DNA of 30,557 bases from a virus: the IMG/VR virus record IMGVR_UViG_3300024429_000025, positions 1-30,557 of that record; one strand, given 5' to 3'. Position 1 is the stretch's first letter, and each line of letters opens with the position of its first letter. The translations under genes were made by a program, and so were the position numbers. The notes below the pieces were generated by a model that was given only the letters and a program-made list of their open reading frames with translations, had not been told where the DNA came from and ran no database searches. Positions 1 to 7,945 of the stretch are shown here, one piece after another.

Positions 1-14
1 CGCCGGGGGAAGTA

Positions 15-221
15 TTGACGAAGATCGAAGTCGCAGGAAAGCCGGTTGAAACAAGGGATCAGGCAGAGACATATGCGCCGGAATGGTGCAGAAGAGGGCA
101 AGGCATGTGCATAGGTAAAACGGGCGGAGAATGCGGGATCAAAGTAACGGATCCCCGGACATGTGAAGAGATAATAAAGGAGACGGAAGAAGAAGGAAAG
201 AAAAGGGGATTGGTATCGTGA
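15..221 (+). CDS. Small cysteine-containing protein of unknown function
   Basis: A 68-residue protein that starts at a TTG preceded by GGGGGAAG at a usable distance. It has four cysteines (in EWC, GMC, GEC and RTC contexts) and an acidic/basic C-terminal helix rich in E and K. I do not recognise the family. The start is only 14 bases from the window edge, so a longer N-terminus upstream cannot be excluded. It belongs to a run of very small genes ahead of the terminase promoter and probably ends the operon that enters from the left. Confidence 0.6.
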   Translation: MTKIEVAGKPVETRDQAETYAPEWCRRGQGMCIGKTGGECGIKVTDPRTCEEIIKETEEEGKKRGLVS

Positions 222-256
222 TACAGTTGACATGGAATGGTGGGGGAGAATTTCTG

Positions 257-499
257 ATGGATACGAAATGCATCGAGATAATGTACGAACACAATCCGGA
301 TGGCACAAAGGAACATTGCAAATCGGTGATAGAGACTCGCGGCAGAAGAAAAGAATATGTTCGCGAAACTCTGAAAGAGATCATATATGCCATGAGGGAC
401 AGCGTGATTGTCGCGAAGGGATTGGAGAAAAAGGAGAAGGCAGATTGGGACGAAATGGTTAAGACAATGAACGAAGGGGAACGAGAATCGGATCAATAG
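257..499 (+). CDS. Small hypothetical protein
   Basis: An 80-residue charged protein of unknown family. I choose the ATG at 257 because GGGGGAG sits 8 nt upstream. A GTG at 218 is in frame and would add 13 residues with a GTGA overlap to the previous stop. However, those residues include a GGGE stretch that is simply the translated Shine-Dalgarno sequence, which argues for the later start. The C-terminal half looks helical. No domain, signal peptide or membrane segment is visible. Confidence 0.65.
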   Translation: MDTKCIEIMYEHNPDGTKEHCKSVIETRGRRKEYVRETLKEIIYAMRDSVIVAKGLEKKEKADWDEMVKTMNEGERESDQ

Positions 500-511
500 A
501 CAAAGCGGAGA

Positions 512-520
512 GGGGGGGGG
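512..520 (+). repeat. Run of nine G serving as ribosome-binding site
   Basis: Nine consecutive Gs lie six bases upstream of the GTG at 527. The tract is the only candidate Shine-Dalgarno sequence for that mini-gene. Its length could vary by polymerase slippage, or be misread in sequencing. Confidence 0.6.
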
Positions 521-526
521 TGGAAC

Positions 527-649
527 GTGGGAAATAAAGAAGAGAGTCGGACAGAGAAAGTAATAAATGAGATTGCAAGTGGTGGATTCACGGAAGACGA
601 GTTAAATGACATAATAGAGGCGTGCGAGACGGAAATCGAAAATAAGTAA
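527..649 (+). CDS. 40-residue hypothetical acidic protein
   Basis: A short ORF of 40 residues starting at GTG, six bases after the G9 tract. The product is acidic, with a predicted amphipathic helix (FTEDELNDIIEACETEIE) and one cysteine. No family is recognised. Support comes from the strong ribosome-binding site, the position in a run of small genes and the absence of a competing frame. Short length limits certainty. Confidence 0.45.
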   Translation: MGNKEESRTEKVINEIASGGFTEDELNDIIEACETEIENK

Positions 650-681
650 AACGGACAGACAGGCCTAATCGGGCCGAACTC

Positions 682-709
682 TTGACATATCGGGATACTC
701 ACGTATACT
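682..709 (+). promoter_or_regulatory. Strong sigma70-type promoter P1 upstream of the packaging genes
   Basis: A perfect -35 box TTGACA (682-687) and a TATACT -10 box (704-709) are separated by 16 bases. The expected start of transcription is about 715-718, which coincides with the ATG of the next gene at 717. The 11 bases from the -10 onward (TATACTGTATG) are identical to those of promoter P2 at 21594. Confidence 0.75.
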
Positions 710-716
710 GTATGTA

Positions 717-1226
717 ATGGCAAAGGGTCACAAAACAAAGAGAAAACAGGGTATCCGGGCCACAGCAAACAACAAGCAATTATGGAATCGGCGCGTTGAA
801 GAATATCGGCGTATAGGCACAGGATACACAATCCCGGAAGTAGCAGACGAATTCGGAATCACACAGGACGTGGTGCGTATGGATCTGAAAGCAATAGCGG
901 AGACCCGCGACGTTCCACAGATCAAGATCATGGTGGCCGGGATATATGAGAAGGTCGTCAGCGCGGCATGGGAGAAATTCAAGGGAGAAAAGGCAGGATT
1001 CAACCAGATCGGCTTCCTTCGGGAGATAGCGGAGACCGCGACAAAGTTGGCGCGGATGAATGGCTTAATATCGGAGATATCAGTCAATCAACACCTTAAC
1101 ATATTCGGGGGGGTGAGTAGTGAAGCGAACGGATACGATAGATGGTCAGGCGATAGACTACGCGAAGAGTTTGGAAAAAGACGACTCGCACTTCCGGGCG
1201 GCAATAGCAAGAAGAGCGCGAAATGA
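717..1226 (+). CDS. terS: Small terminase subunit-like DNA-binding protein
   Basis: A 169-residue protein directly upstream of the large terminase. A helix-turn-helix-like segment around residues 38-60 (YTIPEVADEFGITQDVVRMD) resembles the DNA-recognition part of small terminases. A helical middle follows, and the end is basic. The role would be recognition of the packaging site and handing DNA to the large subunit. The ATG lies about 7 bases after the -10 box of P1 with no room for a ribosome-binding site, and no better in-frame start exists before the HTH, so translation may be leaderless. The 3' end overlaps the large terminase by 107 bases. The assignment rests on the HTH and position, not on a firm family match. 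Confidence 0.7.
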   Translation: MAKGHKTKRKQGIRATANNKQLWNRRVEEYRRIGTGYTIPEVADEFGITQDVVRMDLKAIAETRDVPQIKIMVAGIYEKVVSAAWEKFKGEKAGFNQIGFLREIAETATKLARMNGLISEISVNQHLNIFGGVSSEANGYDRWSGDRLREEFGKRRLALPGGNSKKSAK

Positions 1227-2583
1227 CTTTGAGTTTTTCTTCAATACGATATTCACAATCAGCGCGGAACAGATCGAGGGACAATTCGTGAGGGGGGACT
1301 GGCTCAACCGGTTATGTAGGCGTTTACAGAACGGGACGAAGACCTGCACGGGAGCGGCCCGGAAACATGGGAAGACTACGGTCTTGCTGGCGTTCGTTAT
1401 GTGGCTACTGTTCCGATGTGGCGGTATGCCGGGGAAGGTAGTCGAGTATCTCTATATCATGTATTCGGACGAATTGGCCTGTGAGAAGATCAAGCGCACG
1501 AAGCAATACGTCGAAGTCAATCCATTCTTCAACGGGATACGGGACCTGAAGCCGACAGCCGACACGTTCATGGAGTATCTTGTCGGGGATCATATCTTCA
1601 CGTTGAAGCCGGCCGGGATCTTCTCATTCAAGCGAGGGAGACATCCGGATGGCGTGATATGTGACGATATACTCCGGGATCCCACGAAGCGACTGGACGT
1701 GTCACAGATCGAGAAGATAACGCAGACGTTCGAGGCCGAAGTGACAGCGCTTCCGAGAGAAGGCGGCTTTCTGCATTTGGTCGGGACCGCACAGGATAAG
1801 ACCGATATCTTCTTCGTACTCAAGACGCGGCCGGCGTGGGATTGGGAATGGAACACAGCGTATCCGAATGGACGAAAGGCGCCGCCATTGTGGCCGGAGA
1901 TGTTCACGGCGGCTCGGCTTCGGGACATCGAGATCAACGAGACAGGGAAGAAGAACTTCCTCAAGGAATATATGCTCATACCGCAACGCATGGCCGACAG
2001 TTACATGGAAGAACACGACTATGAGATGGCGCTCGATAAGCAGTTGATAAACTACGGGATAATCAAGTCGCCGAAGGACGATCACGAATTCGGGGAATCA
2101 GTCGCCGGGTTTGATATCGGGAAGAAGCGACACCCGGCACACATAGCAGTCTTTGAGATAGTGGAGTCGAAGAAGGTCGAGTATCTGGTGCAGGTCCATT
2201 CATACTGGTTTGACGGGATCGATTACACCGATCAGGTGAAACATTGTGAGAGAGCCGGGAAGCGCTTCGGGATCATAGGTCATAACTATGACGCAACCCG
2301 GGGAGAGTTCGATGGCTTCGCAGAGAGGGGAGAATTACCGGACGAAATGGAAGGGGTCACGTTGACGGCGAAGGAAGAAGGACAACTCGCGGTCGATATG
2401 GAGAAGATGTTCAATCAGGGCCGGATCATATTGTTGAATGACGAACGACAGAAGAGACAATTCCTCTCGGTCGATAACAGTCTCAAGGCGCCGGAGAGCG
2501 CGGATGGACACGGGGAGCCGTTCTGGAGCATATCGCTTGCGGTGAAGGCTTATGTCGAAAGGAGTCCGTTGTTGACGACATGA
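1120..2583 (+). CDS. terL: Terminase large subunit (packaging ATPase and nuclease)
   Basis: This 487-residue motor protein pumps DNA into the prohead and cuts it. The ATPase part shows a deviant Walker A (AARKHGKTT, residues 79-87), a Walker B-like DGVICDD (177-183) and a coupling motif VGTAQD (221-226). The RNase H-like nuclease part shows the expected acidic residues in FDIGKK (D332), NYDATRGE (D391) and SADGHGEPFW (D462). I choose the GTG at 1120, preceded by GGGGGGGTGAG. The gene overlaps the small-subunit gene by 107 bases and the next gene by ATGA. Length is typical for the family. Confidence 0.93.
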   Translation: MKRTDTIDGQAIDYAKSLEKDDSHFRAAIARRARNDFEFFFNTIFTISAEQIEGQFVRGDWLNRLCRRLQNGTKTCTGAARKHGKTTVLLAFVMWLLFRCGGMPGKVVEYLYIMYSDELACEKIKRTKQYVEVNPFFNGIRDLKPTADTFMEYLVGDHIFTLKPAGIFSFKRGRHPDGVICDDILRDPTKRLDVSQIEKITQTFEAEVTALPREGGFLHLVGTAQDKTDIFFVLKTRPAWDWEWNTAYPNGRKAPPLWPEMFTAARLRDIEINETGKKNFLKEYMLIPQRMADSYMEEHDYEMALDKQLINYGIIKSPKDDHEFGESVAGFDIGKKRHPAHIAVFEIVESKKVEYLVQVHSYWFDGIDYTDQVKHCERAGKRFGIIGHNYDATRGEFDGFAERGELPDEMEGVTLTAKEEGQLAVDMEKMFNQGRIILLNDERQKRQFLSVDNSLKAPESADGHGEPFWSISLAVKAYVERSPLLTT

Positions 2584-2804
2584 CGACAGCGATCAAAGAC
2601 CCGATACCGAAGTCAGTCAGGGAAGCCGAAGCGAAGATCGCGACTTATGCGAAGGATGGTTGCGGTAGTTGTTATGGCCGGGGGATAACCGGATGGCTCA
2701 TAATGGGACGAACCCGGGGGCCGGTGATATGCAAGTGCGTCAAGGCTGGCGTGGCGCGGCAGATCAAGAGAGAGATCGAAGAGAAGGAGAGTGAAATGAA
2801 ATGA
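2580..2804 (+). CDS. Small putative zinc-binding protein
   Basis: A 74-residue protein with a CGSCYGRGITGW segment (cysteines near residues 28 and 31) and a CKC pair after residue 50, so up to four metal ligands. The CxxCxGxG pattern recalls DnaJ-type zinc knuckles. The C-terminal third is a charged helix. It starts inside the terL stop (ATGA) and is followed by another ATGA overlap, so its translation is probably coupled to terL. Function is unknown; zinc binding is inferred from cysteine spacing only. Confidence 0.7.
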   Translation: MTTAIKDPIPKSVREAEAKIATYAKDGCGSCYGRGITGWLIMGRTRGPVICKCVKAGVARQIKREIEEKESEMK

Positions 2805-2914
2805 AACATGATCATTTTTATAAGCGGATAGGTGATATCGTCTATTGTTGGTGTCCATTATGTGGTAACTGGACAATCCCAGCAGAAACAGAAAGGAAGG
2901 GTGAGGGAAAATGA
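2801..2914 (+). CDS. 37-residue CxCxxC mini-protein
   Basis: A tiny ORF joined to both neighbours by ATGA overlaps (2801 and 2911), which is good evidence for real coupled translation. The product carries YCWCPLCGNW around residues 15-24, a half zinc-ribbon with three closely spaced cysteines, followed by a charged tail. The family is unknown. Confidence 0.55.
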   Translation: MKHDHFYKRIGDIVYCWCPLCGNWTIPAETERKGEGK

Positions 2915-3180
2915 CGACAGTAAAAGCGAAGACAATCGGGTTCAAGAATCCGAACGGGACATATGCGGTCGTGTTTGAGATAACGTGGCCGGATGGCACA
3001 ACGGAAGAGGTCGAGTTGACTATGGGTATCAATTCCCGTGCGTCGTATGAGGATATGAAAAGGCAAGTCATGGGGATATTGAGAAGACACTTTGTGGACA
3101 GACTCGATCCGATGTCGGACGCAACGGTAAAATCGAGATTTGAAGGACACGAGTTTGAAGTCGGGGACAACGAGTGGTAA
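2911..3180 (+). CDS. Hypothetical protein between terminase and portal
   Basis: An 89-residue protein with GGGTGAGG a few bases before the ATG, and an ATGA overlap to the preceding mini-gene. The first half alternates hydrophobic and polar residues as in a small beta sheet (TYAVVFEITWPDG, EEVELTMG). The second half is helical and basic. No family is recognised. Position suggests a head-operon accessory protein. Confidence 0.7.
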   Translation: MTTVKAKTIGFKNPNGTYAVVFEITWPDGTTEEVELTMGINSRASYEDMKRQVMGILRRHFVDRLDPMSDATVKSRFEGHEFEVGDNEW

Positions 3181-3188
3181 GCGGATAA

Positions 3189-3317
3189 ATGGAAGCCGGC
3201 GTAGTGTTCTTTAATATGGTACATAAAGTTGACAAGTTGTCAAGGAAATGTGAAAGTGCGAGACGCCGAATCAATCAATGCCCACAGGCGGCAAGCCTGT
3301 TCCGTCGGTTTCCTTGA
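3189..3317 (+). CDS. Possible 42-residue basic peptide
   Basis: An ATG-started frame fills almost the whole gap between the previous gene and the portal gene. It encodes a basic peptide with RKCESARRRINQCPQAA near the end. The ribosome-binding site is weak (AAGCGG). In favour: full use of the gap and a protein-like composition. Against: the stretch also contains two inverted repeats, which suggests it may instead be regulatory. Confidence 0.3.
   Translation: MEAGVVFFNMVHKVDKLSRKCESARRRINQCPQAASLFRRFP
3229..3243. repeat. 15-bp near-perfect palindrome, possible operator
   Basis: TTGACAAGTTGTCAA has seven-base arms around one central base. It lies 90 bases upstream of the portal start. A TTGACA at its left arm has no good -10 partner at 16-18 bases, so a protein-binding site is a better guess than a promoter. 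Confidence 0.4.
3284..3300 (+). other. Small stem-loop before the portal gene
   Basis: ACAGGC and GCCTGT form a six-base stem with a five-base loop (GGCAA). There is no U-tract, so it is not a classical terminator. It lies 33 bases upstream of the portal GTG and could affect translation or RNA processing. Confidence 0.4.
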
Positions 3318-3332
3318 AAGGGGGACAGATAA

Positions 3333-5372
3333 GTGATTAAGGAGTTGGTCAGAGATATCCGGCAGGAGATAGGCCGGTTATTCCTCAAGGACGCGATGCC
3401 GGGCTATTTCGATTCATTCTTTGACGTGTGGGAGTCGGCTCAAGGGAAGTGGCGGCCGACAGACTTCGCGAGACAGGTCAAGAGCAATCTGTCATGGGTC
3501 TATGCTTGCGTAAGCGCGATATCCGAAGCGGCGGCCATGATACCGATCAATCTGTATGTCCAGAGGGGGGGCAGACAGGAACCGGTCGAGGATCATATCT
3601 TTTGGGACTTATGGCGCGAGGTCAATCCGTTTATGAACAATTTCATGTTGAGAGAGATAACGGAAGTGTATCAATTACTGACAGGGAACGCATACTGGTA
3701 TATGGTGAAGGACGGCTTCAAGGCGCCGAGTCAGATATGGCCGGTCCCGTCTCAATACATGAAGATCGTCCCAGAGAAAAAGAACTTCATCAAAGGCTAC
3801 ATCTTCCAACAGCCGGGATCGGAAGCGATTAAGTTTGAGGTCGAAGAGATCATCCACTTCAAATATCCGAACCCGAATGATATGTATTATGGAGTCGGGC
3901 CGCTTATGGCCGCGGCTTATGAGGTAGATGTCAACCAGAGTATGAATGAATACCAGACGGCGATATTCAGGAATCAGGGAATCCCGGACGCGGTACTTCA
4001 ATCCGACTTGCCATTGGGAGAAACGATCCGTAACAGAATGAGACTTGAATGGAATCAGATGCACAAGGGACCTGACAAGGCCGGGAAGATAGCGATCTTG
4101 GAGAAGGGACTCAAGTACCAGCAGATACAGTTATCGGCCCGGGAGTTGGCATATATCCAGAGCAAGAATGTCAATCGGGACACGATCATGGCAATCTTCC
4201 GGGTGCCGCCTTCGGTGTTGGGAATGGTCGAGAACGTCAACAGGGCGAATGCAGAAGCCGGGATCTATACCTTCATGCTACAAAACGTCAAGCCGAAGTT
4301 GATCAGGAATCAGGAGAAACTCAATGAGCAGTTGATGCCGATGTATCCGCAGGACGGGAACGCTCATCTCCGAGTAGAATATGACGACCCGGTCCCGGAA
4401 AACAGGGAATTGCTATTGAAGGAACGCGAGAGCCGGCTCAAGACGGGATATGCCTCGATCAACATGGAACGTGAAGAAGATGGCGAGAAGCCGGTCAAGT
4501 GGGGAACCGTCCCGATCATGCCGATGCAGATGATCCCGATCGGGAGCGCGGCGCCGACTCCGGCGAAGCCTATACCGAAGCCGAAAGACGGGGACAATGG
4601 AGACGGGAAGAAAACAAAGGCGATCTTCTCCCGGGAACGCGCCTCAATTCTATATCGGCAACGCTTCGACACGCAGACGACGCTTATGATGGCGACAATG
4701 AGATCTCTATTTAGGGATCAGGAAAAGGAAGTATTGAAGAACGTCAGGGAGTATTATCAGGGGAGAGCGTTATCGAAGGACGCGGCTGATGCGTTCCTGT
4801 TCTTCCGGACCGAAGCCGAGAAGGAATTCGCGGAGAGAGGGCGGCCTCATATGGAAGGCGCTTATGAGGCCGGAGCGAAACACGGGATCAGGTTGGCGGA
4901 TCTGGATCTGGTTTTCAGTCTGGACAATCCGGTGGCACAGACGTTCCTTGAGGAAAAGACTCACCGCTTCTCATTCGAGACGAACGACACAACGATCAAA
5001 CAGTTGAAGGCCGAACTTAACGAGGGCATGGCCGAGGGAGAGAACATGAAGGCGATATCGGAGCGGGTCAAGAAGGTCTTCGGTCAAGCCGAGACGTACC
5101 GGGCAGTCAGGATCGCCCGGACGGAGATCGCAGAGGTCGAGAATCAAGCGACAGAACATATGTGGGCCGAGAGCGGAGTGGTGGAAGAGAAGGAGTGGCT
5201 ACATGGTGGCGGCGGACTCGATCCACGTCCGGAGCATGTCAGGATGAACGGAGAGCGCGTGAAGATAGGTGAGAGGTTTTCAAATGGAATGTTGAGGCCC
5301 GGGGATCCTGCAGGCGGATCGGGGAATGTTTGTAATTGCACGTGCAGTCTATTACCGCACGTCAAGGAATGA
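3333..5372 (+). CDS. Portal protein fused to MuF-type minor head protein
   Basis: A 679-residue protein that combines two usually separate proteins. Residues 1 to about 395 form an HK97-type portal: early WVYACVSAISEAAAMIPINLY, then TGNAYWYM, a FKYPNPNDMYYGVGPL region and a helical stem/crown region. A Pro/Lys/Asp-rich linker follows (about 401-430). Residues about 430-679 form an SPP1 gp7/Mu gpF-like minor head domain with ARTEIA (595-600) and a terminal NVCNCTCSLL cysteine cluster. The portal ring is the DNA entry vertex; MuF-like proteins assist head assembly and may enter the cell with the DNA. The GTG start follows AAAGGGGGA. No stop or frameshift separates the two halves. Confidence 0.92.
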   Translation: MIKELVRDIRQEIGRLFLKDAMPGYFDSFFDVWESAQGKWRPTDFARQVKSNLSWVYACVSAISEAAAMIPINLYVQRGGRQEPVEDHIFWDLWREVNPFMNNFMLREITEVYQLLTGNAYWYMVKDGFKAPSQIWPVPSQYMKIVPEKKNFIKGYIFQQPGSEAIKFEVEEIIHFKYPNPNDMYYGVGPLMAAAYEVDVNQSMNEYQTAIFRNQGIPDAVLQSDLPLGETIRNRMRLEWNQMHKGPDKAGKIAILEKGLKYQQIQLSARELAYIQSKNVNRDTIMAIFRVPPSVLGMVENVNRANAEAGIYTFMLQNVKPKLIRNQEKLNEQLMPMYPQDGNAHLRVEYDDPVPENRELLLKERESRLKTGYASINMEREEDGEKPVKWGTVPIMPMQMIPIGSAAPTPAKPIPKPKDGDNGDGKKTKAIFSRERASILYRQRFDTQTTLMMATMRSLFRDQEKEVLKNVREYYQGRALSKDAADAFLFFRTEAEKEFAERGRPHMEGAYEAGAKHGIRLADLDLVFSLDNPVAQTFLEEKTHRFSFETNDTTIKQLKAELNEGMAEGENMKAISERVKKVFGQAETYRAVRIARTEIAEVENQATEHMWAESGVVEEKEWLHGGGGLDPRPEHVRMNGERVKIGERFSNGMLRPGDPAGGSGNVCNCTCSLLPHVKE

Positions 5373-5385
5373 AGGGGGGATAAAT

Positions 5386-6594
5386 ATGGAAAAGATATTC
5401 AAGGAGTTTATCGCAGAGATCAAGGATATCGACAAGAAGGCAAGGACGTTGGTGGCCTATGTCTCAACCGGCAAGAAGGACCGCATGGGCGAGTATATTC
5501 CGCCGGGTGAGTGGATCTTGGCGAACTATCGCAAGAATCCTGTCGTATTGTGGGCGCATGATTATCGATCGCCGCCGGTTGGGAAGGCGCTCTGGATCAG
5601 GACAGACGAAAAAGGGCTACTTGCGAAGATTCGATTCGCGGAGACAGAGAAAGGGGAAGAGATCTTCTACCTATACAGCGAAGGATATCTCAATGCGTTC
5701 TCCGTAGGCTTCCGGGCAAAGAGGGACGAGAAAGACCCGAACATATTCCGCAAGTGTGAACTGATGGAGAACTCTTGTATCCCGGTCCCGGCCAATGCAG
5801 AAGCGCTTACAGAAAGAGACATCGAGTTTATGAACGCATTAAAAAAAGAAGAAATAACGGAAGTAAGTCATGAGACGGCTGAATTGATTATCAAGTCGGC
5901 CGAAGAGAGAGAAGAAAAGGATGAAGAGACCGAGACTCATATCCATATTCGGGTCAGGCCCCCGGGCAAGTTTACGCCGGGATCCTTCCGGGTGATCGAT
6001 ATCAGCAAGGCGCAGGGGATACAGGCCACGATCGGGAGACTCAAGGGAGAGACGACAACGACTGTCCAGAAGTATATGTTCCTGAAGGCGAAAGGTTGGA
6101 CAATGGCGAAGGCGAAGGCATGGGTCAAGGAGCATGGCAAAGGGCTTGAGTTACATAATAATATGCTTTTTGGCGAGATATTTAATTCGAGATGGGAAGC
6201 GGCCGGTAAGAGCGAAGAAACTACTTCAAGCATGGATCCAGCCGAGACAGAACGGGAATCGCAGGAAGCGAACGAAAGGCTACTTGAAGAGATAGGCCGA
6301 TTGAAAGCAGGCCGGATATTGTCCGCGAAGAGCCGGAAGGCAGTCAAGGCCGCGATCGATGCGCTTCAAGCCTTACTGGACGCAAGCGAACCAGCACAGG
6401 AGCCGAGCAAACCGAAGAAGGATACCGGAACTCTTGACAAACCGCGAAAAGGGGTTATACTATATAACAAGGCAAACAAAGGGGAGCCGGAGATTTCAGG
6501 TGACACCGTTCATTCCCTCGTGAAAGCGATTAAGGGAATCGACGTCAAGGAAATCGTCGCTGGAGAAATTAGGCGCAGACAAGGGAAACTATAG
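5386..6594 (+). CDS. Prohead protease (HK97 gp4-like) with long C-terminal extension
   Basis: A 402-residue protein, roughly twice the usual length of the protease alone. Residues 1-150 carry the HK97-type serine protease: the histidine in LWAHDY (H58), the serine in NAFSVGF (S106), and the conserved CIPVPANAEAL. A second block at about 185-250 (ISKAQGIQATIG..., then KGWTMAKAKAWVKEH) is an extension I have seen in phage proteases. The rest is charged and helical and could act as a scaffold. The ATG at 5386 follows AAGGGGGGA; an upstream in-frame ATG at 5326 lies inside the portal gene with no ribosome-binding site. Promoter P3 lies within the last third of the gene. Confidence 0.85.
   Translation: MEKIFKEFIAEIKDIDKKARTLVAYVSTGKKDRMGEYIPPGEWILANYRKNPVVLWAHDYRSPPVGKALWIRTDEKGLLAKIRFAETEKGEEIFYLYSEGYLNAFSVGFRAKRDEKDPNIFRKCELMENSCIPVPANAEALTERDIEFMNALKKEEITEVSHETAELIIKSAEEREEKDEETETHIHIRVRPPGKFTPGSFRVIDISKAQGIQATIGRLKGETTTTVQKYMFLKAKGWTMAKAKAWVKEHGKGLELHNNMLFGEIFNSRWEAAGKSEETTSSMDPAETERESQEANERLLEEIGRLKAGRILSAKSRKAVKAAIDALQALLDASEPAQEPSKPKKDTGTLDKPRKGVILYNKANKGEPEISGDTVHSLVKAIKGIDVKEIVAGEIRRRQGKL
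6434..6461 (+). promoter_or_regulatory. Internal promoter P3 for the capsid gene
   Basis: TTGACA (6434-6439), 16 bases, then TATACT (6456-6461), inside the protease coding region and about 165 bases before the capsid start. The bases CTCTTGACA are shared with P1, and the spacing is identical to P1. It would give the capsid gene transcripts independent of the upstream head genes. Confidence 0.6.
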
Positions 6595-6625
6595 GCTGAC
6601 GATTTATTGAAAGGGGGAAGAAACG

Positions 6626-7870
6626 GTGGATAAGACGCAGATTCAAATGCTTGCAGTCCTGCGAGCAAAAGAAATCGACAAACTATCCGAAGACGAAAAA
6701 GAACTCTTATCGGAACTCGAAGATTTGGAGAAGGCCGACAAAGAGAAGAATGCCGGGGAAGCGGTGACGCTCGGTGATTTGGCGAAGACGCTGAAGGAGA
6801 CGATAACCGAGAGCATGAAGGAAGTAGTGAAGGAATTCTCCGGAGCGATCGGAGAGATGAGTGCGGCAGGGCAGGGGCCAGCCATACACACGGGAAAGGG
6901 CGATAAGGATCGTTCATTCCGTGAGATGCTTCTCGGGATCAAGAAAAACGACAAAAGCATCCTTGAGAAATACAAAATAGAGGATACGGCAGAAGCGAAG
7001 GCATTGTCAGAAGGCACTCCGGCGGCCGGGGGCTTTTTGGTGCCAACCGAAGAGAGCAACAAACTGATCAACCTGATAAAGGAGAAGTCCTATATCAGAA
7101 ACGTCGCGCAGATATGGCCGATGAAGTCGAACGTGCTGACTGTTCCTGTTGTGACAGATGGGGTGACGGCATACTGGATCGATGAGAGTTCTATCAAGTC
7201 CGAGAGCGATCCTGTATTCGGGCAGATGGTACTTACCGCGTATAAACTTTGCACGATAACGATCGTGTCGGACGAGTTGCTTGAGGATTCCGACCCGGCC
7301 GTTGACGCGGTCCTATTCGACCTGTTCGCGAAGGCTATGATCAGGGGAGAAGAGACCGCGTTCATACAGGGGGCAGGCGTTGGCGGAGATCCTCTCACCG
7401 GGATTTACAATCTGGCTGGGATCACGACAATTCCTTACGGCGGCGATCTGTTGGACGGGGTAAGCGACATGCTGTCTGCGGTCGAAGAGGCCGAGGCCGA
7501 AGAAGTAAAGATCTTCCATGCGATCCGCGAGACGGGCGCATTGAGGAAGCTGAAGGACGACGAGGGGCGCTATATCTACCAGATGCCGGCAGATAAAAAC
7601 GTGCCGAGGTCGATATGGGGATACGACACGTTCGCCAACAAATATATTCCCCGGAATCTCGGAGCCGGAGCCAACGAGTCCTACATGGTTGCAGGAGACT
7701 TCAACCATGCACACATCGGAGACCGGAAGGGAATCGTGATCAAGGCAAACTCGGGCGGTGAGGCATGGTTCAAATACGATCTGACAGCATTCCGCTCGGT
7801 GAAGCGAGTAGCGTTCAATGTGGACGACATAACGAAGTTCAGTCGTCAGACCGGGATACTACCGGGATAA
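6626..7870 (+). CDS. Major capsid protein (HK97 fold)
   Basis: A 414-residue protein right after the prohead protease. Residues 1 to about 125 are charged and predicted coiled-coil (DEKELLSELEDLEKADKEKN), matching the delta/scaffold domain removed in HK97-type maturation. The mature part begins near TPAAGGFLVP (131-140), a typical start of the N-arm, and continues with the expected P-domain and A-domain-like blocks to the end (AFNVDDITKFSRQTG). It forms the icosahedral shell. The GTG start follows AAGGGGGAAG. It has its own upstream promoter (6434-6461) and a hairpin behind it. Confidence 0.93.
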   Translation: MDKTQIQMLAVLRAKEIDKLSEDEKELLSELEDLEKADKEKNAGEAVTLGDLAKTLKETITESMKEVVKEFSGAIGEMSAAGQGPAIHTGKGDKDRSFREMLLGIKKNDKSILEKYKIEDTAEAKALSEGTPAAGGFLVPTEESNKLINLIKEKSYIRNVAQIWPMKSNVLTVPVVTDGVTAYWIDESSIKSESDPVFGQMVLTAYKLCTITIVSDELLEDSDPAVDAVLFDLFAKAMIRGEETAFIQGAGVGGDPLTGIYNLAGITTIPYGGDLLDGVSDMLSAVEEAEAEEVKIFHAIRETGALRKLKDDEGRYIYQMPADKNVPRSIWGYDTFANKYIPRNLGAGANESYMVAGDFNHAHIGDRKGIVIKANSGGEAWFKYDLTAFRSVKRVAFNVDDITKFSRQTGILPG

Positions 7871-7890
7871 CGAGAAGATGAAGCCGATAA

Positions 7891-7914
7891 GGAGAGGGTC
7901 AAAACGTCCTCTCC
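7891..7914 (+). terminator. Hairpin behind the capsid gene (weak terminator or RNA stabiliser)
   Basis: GGAGAGG (7891-7897) and CCTCTCC (7908-7914) form a perfect seven-base stem with a ten-base loop, 20 bases after the capsid stop. There is no T-run after it, so complete termination is unlikely. It may protect capsid mRNA or cause partial termination. Confidence 0.45.
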
Positions 7915-7945
7915 CTATCGAGTCTAAAGAAGGGGGAATGGAAAA

